64,000 nt of DNA. Origin: Pontibacter litorisediminis (GTDB lineage: Bacteria > Bacteroidota > Bacteroidia > Cytophagales > Hymenobacteraceae). The notes under the pieces were generated by a model. It had not been told where the DNA came from. It did not search any database and was given only the letters and a program-made list of their open reading frames with translations. The translations under genes were made by a program, and so were the position numbers. Of this stretch, positions 58,804-64,000 are shown piece by piece. The stretch covers positions 741,742 to 805,741 of the forward strand of contig NZ_JARDUA010000003.1 in assembly GCF_029360645.1 (NCBI RefSeq). The letters run 5' to 3'. Each line of letters begins with the position of its first letter. Within the stretch, counting starts at the first letter, position 1.

Positions 58804-61023
58804 GTGGCTATCTATAGCAAGATGCACAAAATGATCGATCTAGAAGCAGAACGCAAAGAGATTCTCAGGCATTATAGGAGACTACTTCGGCATGCGAAGC
58901 CTTTTCTGAAGGACAACGATGCCAAAATCATTAAAAAAGCCTTCAACACCTCGCTGGAGGCACACAAGGACATGCGCCGCAAATCCGGCGAGCCCTACAT
59001 TCTGCATCCGTTGGCTGTGGCCCAGATCGCCGTGGAGGAGATTGGCCTGGGTACTACCTCTATTGTGGCGGCCCTGCTGCACGATGTGGTGGAGGATACC
59101 GACCTGGAGGTAGCCGACATTGAGCGGGAGTTCGGGCCGAGCGTAGCCAAGATCATCGAGGGGCTCACCAAGATCTCCGGCGTGTTCGACTACGGAACCT
59201 CGCAGCAGGCCGAGAATTTCCGGAAGATGCTGCTCACCCTGAGCGACGATGTGCGGGTGATACTTATAAAGCTGGCCGACCGCCTGCACAACATGCGTAC
59301 GTTGGGAAGCATGCCGCGCCACAAGCAGCTCAAGATCGCCTCCGAAACGATGTACCTGTACGCGCCGCTGGCGCACCGGCTGGGCCTGTACGCCATCAAA
59401 TCGGAGCTGGAGGACCTTTACTTAAAGTATACCGACACCGAAACATACAAGGACCTCTCGCGGAAGGTGCGGCAGACGCGCGCTGCCCGCAACAAGTTCA
59501 TCAAGGACTTTATCCACCCGATAGAGGATGAGCTGCGCAAGTATGGCTTTAAGTTTAACATCAAAGGCAGGCCGAAGTCCATCTACTCTATCCTGAAGAA
59601 GATAAAGAAGCAGAACATCACCTTTGATGAAATCTACGACCTGTTTGCGATCCGGATTATACTGGACGTGCCGCTGGAGAACGAGAAGGCGGCCTGCTGG
59701 CAGGTGTACTCTATTATAACAGACTTCTACCAGCCCAACCCCGACCGCCTACGCGATTGGGTGAACACGCCGAAGTCTAACGGGTACGAGTCGCTGCATA
59801 CGACCGTGATGAGCAAGTCGGGGCAGTGGGTGGAGGTGCAGATACGCACCAAGCGCATGGATGAGATTGCCGAGCGCGGCTACGCGGCCCACTGGAAGTA
59901 TAAAGCGGAGGGAGCGGCCTCGGCAGAGTCGGCGCTGGAGCAGTGGATAAACAAGGTGCGCGACATGCTGGAGAACAACACGGCCAACGCGCTCGAGTTC
60001 ATGGATGAGTTCCGCAAAAACCTTTTCGTGGAGGAGGTGTTTGTATTTACGCCGAAAGGCGAGCTCATCATCTTGCCGGACAAGTCCACCGCGCTGGACT
60101 TCGCCTTTGAGATTCACTCGCAGATAGGGCTGCACTGCCTGGGCGCGAAGGTAAACCAGAAGCTGGTGCCGCTGAGCTACAAACTCAAGAACGGAGACCA
60201 GGTGGAGATCCTGACCTCGCAAAAGCAGAAGCCGAACGAGGAGTGGCTGCAGTACGTGGTTACCTCCAGGGCACGTACCCGCATCAAGGATGCGCTGCGC
60301 GAGGAGCGGAAGAACAAGGCCGAGCAAGGCAAGGCCATGCTTGAAGCCAGGCTGCAGTACATTGGGGTGGCCGACACCCAGCAGAACCTGAACAAGCTGC
60401 AGGCTTTCTTTAATGTGGCCACGCTGCAGGACCTATACTATAGAATCGCCACCGGCCACATCGATATCAAGAATATTAAAGAGGTTATCTTCTCAACCGC
60501 CGCAGACAAGGCTGCCTCTATGCTCGATCCGAAGTCCTTCGACAGAGAGGTGCAGAAGATCAGGGGCGTGAACTCGGACATGCTGGTGATCGGGGAGACA
60601 ACCTCGAACTGGGAGTACAGCATGTCTAAGTGCTGCAACCCGATTCCGGGCGATGACGTGTTCGGCTTCCAGACCGAGGATGACGGCATAGAGATACACC
60701 GCACCAACTGCAAGCGCGCCATGGAACTGATGTCCAACTACGGCAACCGCATCATCAAAACCAAGTGGACGGAGCAGAAGGAGCTGGCCTTCCTGGTGGG
60801 CATCCGCATCAAAGGAACCGACCGCGTGGGGCTGGTGAACGACCTGACCAAGGTGATCTCGACGAGCTTGAAAGTGAACATGCGCTCGATCACCATCGAC
60901 TCCAACGACGGCATATTTGAAGGCAACATCATGGTATTCGTAAACGATACAAGCCACCTCGACAAGCTCATCCAGCGCATGAGCAAGGTAAATGGTATAC
61001 TTACCGTGGAGCGCTTTGACTAA
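58804..61023 (+). CDS. RelA/SpoT bifunctional (p)ppGpp synthetase/hydrolase
   Basis: A 739-residue Rel enzyme that makes and degrades (p)ppGpp in the stringent response. The N-terminal HD hydrolase domain is intact (HPLAVAQIAVEE, LLHDVVEDTD), as is the synthetase domain (YDLFAIRIIL, GYESLHTTV, near 300-350). TGS (FTPKGELIILPDKSTALDFAFEIH begins near 415), a zinc-finger-like CCNPIPGDDVFGF region and a C-terminal ACT domain (GLVNDLTKVIS) follow. The GTG at 58804 gives the longest form; ATG at 58822 or 58831 are alternatives that do not affect the domains. It is first gene of a likely operon with fur, a STAS gene and purA. Confidence 0.95.
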   Translation: MAIYSKMHKMIDLEAERKEILRHYRRLLRHAKPFLKDNDAKIIKKAFNTSLEAHKDMRRKSGEPYILHPLAVAQIAVEEIGLGTTSIVAALLHDVVEDTDLEVADIEREFGPSVAKIIEGLTKISGVFDYGTSQQAENFRKMLLTLSDDVRVILIKLADRLHNMRTLGSMPRHKQLKIASETMYLYAPLAHRLGLYAIKSELEDLYLKYTDTETYKDLSRKVRQTRAARNKFIKDFIHPIEDELRKYGFKFNIKGRPKSIYSILKKIKKQNITFDEIYDLFAIRIILDVPLENEKAACWQVYSIITDFYQPNPDRLRDWVNTPKSNGYESLHTTVMSKSGQWVEVQIRTKRMDEIAERGYAAHWKYKAEGAASAESALEQWINKVRDMLENNTANALEFMDEFRKNLFVEEVFVFTPKGELIILPDKSTALDFAFEIHSQIGLHCLGAKVNQKLVPLSYKLKNGDQVEILTSQKQKPNEEWLQYVVTSRARTRIKDALREERKNKAEQGKAMLEARLQYIGVADTQQNLNKLQAFFNVATLQDLYYRIATGHIDIKNIKEVIFSTAADKAASMLDPKSFDREVQKIRGVNSDMLVIGETTSNWEYSMSKCCNPIPGDDVFGFQTEDDGIEIHRTNCKRAMELMSNYGNRIIKTKWTEQKELAFLVGIRIKGTDRVGLVNDLTKVISTSLKVNMRSITIDSNDGIFEGNIMVFVNDTSHLDKLIQRMSKVNGILTVERFD

Positions 61024-61053
61024 GGGGAGGCCTTATTTATACTTTAGAAGAAA

Positions 61054-61554
61054 ATGGCATTAGATAAAAGGAAGTTCGAAGAAGTAAAAAAGATCTTCAC
61101 GGCATACTTAGAGAGCAAGGGATTACGTAAAACTCCTGAGCGCTATGCAATCCTGGAGGAGATCTACTCCAGCGACGGGCATTTTGATGTGGAGTCGCTC
61201 TACATCAGCATGAAGAACAAAAACTACCGCGTGAGCCGGGCCACCGTGTATAACACCCTGGACCTGCTGGTGGAGAACGACCTGGTGAGCAAGCACCAGT
61301 TCGGCCGCAACCTGGCGCAGTACGAGAAATCGTACGGTTATCGCCAGCACGACCACGTGATCTGCACCGAGTGCCACAAGGTGGTGGAGTTTTGCGACCC
61401 GCGCGTGCATCAGATACAAACTATGGTGGGTGAACTGTTAAATTTTCATATCTTGCACCACTCCCTGAACTTATACGGTGTTTGCGGCGATTGCCGCGCT
61501 AGAAAAGCGACAGAGGAACAAAAGCATGAAGTATCAGACAGAGCAGAAGGATAA
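61054..61554 (+). CDS. fur: Fur-family transcriptional regulator
   Basis: A 166-residue metal-dependent repressor. The winged-helix part carries [29 protein letters not shown] and [18 protein letters not shown]. The dimerisation part has the metal-binding HDHVICTEC and the second Cys pair CGDC (positions about 100-105 and 149-152), which together make a structural zinc site, and an HxH regulatory site is plausible. It may be Fur, PerR or Zur-like; the sequence alone does not decide. It lies 30 bases after relA/spoT and overlaps the STAS gene by 29 bases. Confidence 0.93.
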   Translation: MALDKRKFEEVKKIFTAYLESKGLRKTPERYAILEEIYSSDGHFDVESLYISMKNKNYRVSRATVYNTLDLLVENDLVSKHQFGRNLAQYEKSYGYRQHDHVICTECHKVVEFCDPRVHQIQTMVGELLNFHILHHSLNLYGVCGDCRARKATEEQKHEVSDRAEG

Positions 61555-61876
61555 TATCCTGTTTATCCGGCTGGAGGGCGACCTGATAGCGGGCACAGAC
61601 ACGCAGCAGATGATCGATAGCGTGGACGGGCAGCAGCAGGGGAAAGCGCTGCTCTGCGCCGTGGATCTGTCGAATGTGCGCTTCATGGACAGCAGCGGCA
61701 TGGGGGTACTGGTATCGCTGCTTACCAAGTTCCGGAACCGGGGCGGCGAGCTGGTGCTGATCAAACCATCTGACCACATCCGCAAGCTACTGATAGTTAC
61801 CAAGCTGAACGCGATATTTACAATTGCTGAGAACGATGACTTCGCAGCGCAATTCTTAAAGGAATCAACATACTAA
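61526..61876 (+). CDS. STAS-domain protein (anti-sigma factor antagonist-like)
   Basis: A 116-residue STAS-fold protein. ATG 61526 is chosen over an upstream frame start at 61478, since it gives the family beginning ([20 protein letters not shown]). The block [14 protein letters not shown] has a Ser at the place phosphorylated in SpoIIAA, so phosphorylation is possible. No kinase or sigma factor is nearby. In Bacteroidota such lone STAS proteins usually lack a known partner. It starts inside fur and ends 8 bases before purA. Confidence 0.9.
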   Translation: MKYQTEQKDNILFIRLEGDLIAGTDTQQMIDSVDGQQQGKALLCAVDLSNVRFMDSSGMGVLVSLLTKFRNRGGELVLIKPSDHIRKLLIVTKLNAIFTIAENDDFAAQFLKESTY

Positions 61877-61884
61877 ATACTTAA

Positions 61885-63168
61885 ATGGCAGTTGACATTT
61901 TAATAGGTCTACAGTGGGGCGACGAAGGCAAAGGAAAAATCGTTGACGTACTTGCTCCGACCTATGATATTGTAGCCCGTTTCCAGGGAGGCCCTAACGC
62001 TGGGCATACATTAGAGTTTGAAGGCACCAAGCACGTGCTGCACCAGATCCCATCCGGTATCTTCCATTCGGATATCCAAAACATCATCGGCAATGGCGTG
62101 GTACTGGATCCCATTGTTTTCCGCACAGAGATGCAGAAGCTAAAGGACCGTGGGGTGGATGCGGCCAAAAACCTGTTCATCTCTAAAAAGGCATCGCTTA
62201 TACTTCCGTCGCACAAGGTGCTGGACCGCGTTTCTGAAGAGGCTCTGGGGAGCGGCAAGATTGGCTCAACCCTAAAAGGTATAGGCCCGACTTACCAGGA
62301 CAAAATTGGCCGTGTTGGCTTAAGAGTAGGGGATATACTAGCGGAGGATTTTCAGGAGCGCTACAATAAACTGGTAGAGCGCCACCGTAAAACAGTTGAG
62401 TTCTATGGCCAGCAGCTGGAGCTGGGTGAGCAGGAGCAAAACTTCTTTGAGGCGGTGGATTACCTGCGGTCACTGCAGCTGGTGGATTCGGAGTACATGA
62501 TCAATGAAGCCCTTAAGAGTGGCAAGCGCATCTTAGCAGAGGGTGCCCAGGGAGCTTTGCTGGATGTTGACTTTGGTACTTACCCATTCGTAACTTCTTC
62601 CAGCACGGTAGTGGCTGGTGCCTGCACAGGCTTAGGCGTTGCGCCAAGGCACATCGGCGAAGTATACGGTATCTTCAAAGCATACTGCACCCGTGTGGGC
62701 AGCGGGCCTTTCCCGACAGAGCTACTGGATGAGGTAGGGGAGGAGATTCGCCAGGCCGGTCGTGAGTTCGGCTCTACCACTGGCCGTCCGCGCCGTTGCG
62801 GTTGGGTGGATCTGCCAAGCCTGAAGTATAGCATCATGCTGAATGGTGTGACGCAGCTAAACATGATGAAAGCCGACGTACTGACCGAGTTCGATACGAT
62901 CCAGGTGTGCACGCACTATAAACTACCTTCAGGTGAGGTTACTGACAAGGTGCCGCACTCCATGGAGCCCGGTGAGCTGGAACCCGTGTATGAGTCGTTG
63001 CCAGGATGGAAGGTTGACCTGAATAAGATAACGTCTGTGGATGAGTTGCCAGAGGCCTTCAATAATTACCTGGAGTTCCTGGAGAAGCACCTGCAAGTGC
63101 CTATTACTATAGTGTCAGTAGGACCTGATAGAAAGAGCACACTTAAAAGAGAAGCAGTAAGTGCGTAA
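61885..63168 (+). CDS. purA: Adenylosuccinate synthetase
   Basis: A 427-residue enzyme joining IMP and aspartate with GTP in AMP synthesis. It has the P-loop QWGDEGKGK (10-18), FQGGPNAGHTLEF, GIGPTYQDK, EGAQGALLDVDFGTYPFVTSS and STTGRPRRCGW, all typical of PurA. The length is normal. It is last of the relA/spoT-fur-STAS-purA cluster, followed by a strong terminator. Linking GTP-consuming purA to a (p)ppGpp gene is suggestive, since (p)ppGpp inhibits PurA in other bacteria. Confidence 0.97.
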   Translation: MAVDILIGLQWGDEGKGKIVDVLAPTYDIVARFQGGPNAGHTLEFEGTKHVLHQIPSGIFHSDIQNIIGNGVVLDPIVFRTEMQKLKDRGVDAAKNLFISKKASLILPSHKVLDRVSEEALGSGKIGSTLKGIGPTYQDKIGRVGLRVGDILAEDFQERYNKLVERHRKTVEFYGQQLELGEQEQNFFEAVDYLRSLQLVDSEYMINEALKSGKRILAEGAQGALLDVDFGTYPFVTSSSTVVAGACTGLGVAPRHIGEVYGIFKAYCTRVGSGPFPTELLDEVGEEIRQAGREFGSTTGRPRRCGWVDLPSLKYSIMLNGVTQLNMMKADVLTEFDTIQVCTHYKLPSGEVTDKVPHSMEPGELEPVYESLPGWKVDLNKITSVDELPEAFNNYLEFLEKHLQVPITIVSVGPDRKSTLKREAVSA

Positions 63169-63201
63169 AGTATAAGCTGCATATTCTAGTAAAGAAGCAT
63201 A

Positions 63202-63236
63202 AAAGAGCCCCTGCTTTACATAAGCAGGGGCTCTTT
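63202..63236 (+). terminator. Terminator of purA
   Basis: Perfect 15-bp stem AAAGAGCCCCTGCTT (63202-63216) with its complement at 63222-63236, loop TACAT, followed by GTTTTT. Confidence 0.92.
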
Positions 63237-63380
63237 GTTTTTGATGCCATAGGGAAAAGAAGCGGGCAAGAGTATGTGTTTCTCCTCTGCTGAAAGGGAT
63301 AACAGAAGTGGCACCTAAAACTTTTCCTGCTGGCCTTCAGCTTCTTCCGCTGTGGCAACATCTTTTTTGGGGGCGGGGTG

Positions 63381-63410
63381 TTGCGGGTCCGGAAAGTTTT
63401 GCGACCTTTG
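63381..63410 (+). promoter_or_regulatory. rRNA promoter P1 (most upstream)
   Basis: TTG (63381-63383), a 19-base spacer and GACCTTTG (63403-63410), with a T6 tract just upstream (63362-63367). The T of the consensus TA is replaced by G, so it is probably weaker. The stretch 63237-63361 before it shows nothing definite. Confidence 0.6.
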
Positions 63411-63466
63411 CCTCCCCGTTCAGCAGGAGCGGCGGCGAGGGCCGGGAAAAAAGTTTTGCCGGGCGC

Positions 63467-63496
63467 TTGCGGGGCGAAAAAAGAAGCTTACCTTTG
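63467..63496 (+). promoter_or_regulatory. rRNA promoter P2
   Basis: TTG (63467-63469), a 19-base spacer and TACCTTTG (63489-63496), followed by CAGCCCGCTTCCAC. An A6 tract (63447-63452) precedes the -33 element in the UP-element position. Confidence 0.8.
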
Positions 63497-63589
63497 CAGC
63501 CCGCTTCCACAGGGAAGGGGCGCCGGTAACACAGCCCGCAGCCTTGCCTGAGAGGGCAGCGCCCCGGAAAAAAAACTTCCCGGTAGCGC

Positions 63590-63620
63590 TTGCGGAAAGG
63601 AGAAAGAGTTCTTACCTTTG
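63590..63620 (+). promoter_or_regulatory. rRNA promoter P3
   Basis: TTG (63590-63592), a 20-base spacer and TACCTTTG (63613-63620), followed by CATCCGCTTCCAC. An A8 tract precedes it (63567-63574). Confidence 0.8.
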
Positions 63621-63684
63621 CATCCGCTTCCACGCCAGGGGGCGGCCGGCCGGAGGGGCCGGGGAAAAAAGTTTAAGAAAGTGC

Positions 63685-63714
63685 TTGCGGGACAAAAAAA
63701 GGTGCTTACCTTTG
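63685..63714 (+). promoter_or_regulatory. rRNA promoter P4
   Basis: TTG (63685-63687), a 19-base spacer and TACCTTTG (63707-63714), followed by CAGCCCGCTTCAC. An A6 tract precedes it (63665-63670). Confidence 0.8.
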
Positions 63715-63787
63715 CAGCCCGCTTCACAAAGAGAGGGGCCGCCGCCAACAGGGCAGCGGAAAGAGAGAAAAAAAGTTGCGCCAAGGT

Positions 63788-63818
63788 TTGGAAGTTACGT
63801 CAGGACTTCGGACCTTTG
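63788..63818 (+). promoter_or_regulatory. rRNA promoter P5 (nearest to 16S)
   Basis: TTG (63788-63790), a 20-base spacer and GACCTTTG (63811-63818), followed by CAGCCCGCCACG. An A7 tract precedes it (63768-63774). Like P1 it has GA instead of TA. Confidence 0.65.
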
Positions 63819-64000
63819 CAGCCCGCCACGAGGCAAACGGCCTTCGGGAGCGGGGAAGCAAGACACGGACCCTCGGGGTCGCAAGCGGAGAGAGTAGCTC
63901 TCCGACAAAGTTCTTTGAGAGATTGCCTGAGACAGAAAATGAAAGATTAAGGTTCTCCTCCCCTCCGGGGGAGGAAAGGAGCCCGGGGTCGGACAGACAC
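63819..64000 (+). promoter_or_regulatory. Leader of an rRNA operon (16S gene beyond the window)
   Basis: Downstream of the last promoter there is no coding signal. AAGTTCTTTGAGAGATTG (63908-63925) resembles the boxA-like GTTCTTTGA element found ahead of 16S in Bacteroidota. Short GC-rich stems follow (CTCCCC/GGGGAG near 63957-63974), typical of the processing stem. The 16S start is not reached. Confidence 0.7.

Noticed and set aside
63381..63818. Repeated units considered as an insertion or CRISPR-like array
   Set aside because: Spacing is irregular (86-124 bases), and each repeat is a consensus promoter with an upstream tract.
63308..63950. Open frames of up to 181 codons across the tandem promoter region
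   Set aside because: They result from few stop codons in GC-rich repeats; composition is Arg/Lys/Gly/Pro-like without domains, and they run through promoter elements on both strands.

Overview
The window looks like chromosomal DNA from a Bacteroidota bacterium of the order Cytophagales, most likely Hymenobacteraceae and Pontibacter-like. Three things support this. Secreted proteins end in type IX secretion (T9SS) sorting domains. There is a complete alternative complex III plus aa3/caa3-type oxidase cluster. Promoters have the Bacteroidota form TTG-N19-20-TAnnTTTG, seen upstream of the respiratory operon, rpsF, clpX, tRNA-Leu, relA/spoT and, at the right edge, a ribosomal RNA operon. The genus is an inference; only the higher-rank assignment is well supported.

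Layout. 1-7.3 kb: two T9SS-exported surface proteins, the first cut by the window edge and built from near-identical 93-residue Ig-like repeats; the second has a long structured leader. 7.3-8.2 kb: no convincing gene, but a structured non-coding island. 8.2-20.3 kb: accessory enzymes (CocE/NonD peptidase-like hydrolase, TerB-like protein, DsbA/FrnE protein, a serine hydrolase broken by one in-frame TAG, a beta-propeller-amidohydrolase fusion, an SDR, a YyaL-type thioredoxin-domain protein). 20.4-22.7 kb: GSCFA protein and the rpsF-rpsR-rplI operon. 23.0-39.7 kb: one long respiratory operon, actABCDEF, cytochrome oxidase subunits, heme A/O synthesis, a SCO-like protein, DUF420 and a small Cys-motif protein. 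It moves electrons from menaquinol through ACIII to the terminal oxidase and supplies the cofactors for it.

39.8-48.8 kb: a 1236-residue NtrY-like histidine kinase translationally overlapping a large predicted outer-membrane protein, then a LytS/LytTR two-component pair on the other strand. 49.3-54.7 kb: YciI protein, heptose epimerase (LPS), an ABC importer pair (binding protein and permease, no ATPase) joined to QueD, then LpxB. 54.7-58.6 kb: tig-clpP-clpX protein quality control and tRNA-Leu(UAG). 58.7-63.2 kb: relA/spoT, fur, a STAS protein and purA. 63.4-64.0 kb: five tandem promoters with A/T tracts and the leader of an rRNA operon whose 16S gene lies just beyond the window.

The signals that standard annotation would miss are the rRNA promoter array, the structured leader before the second T9SS gene, the non-coding island at 7.6-8.2 kb, and a strongly over-represented 7-mer (AGTATAA/TTATACT) found both in and between genes but sparse in the highly expressed respiratory genes.
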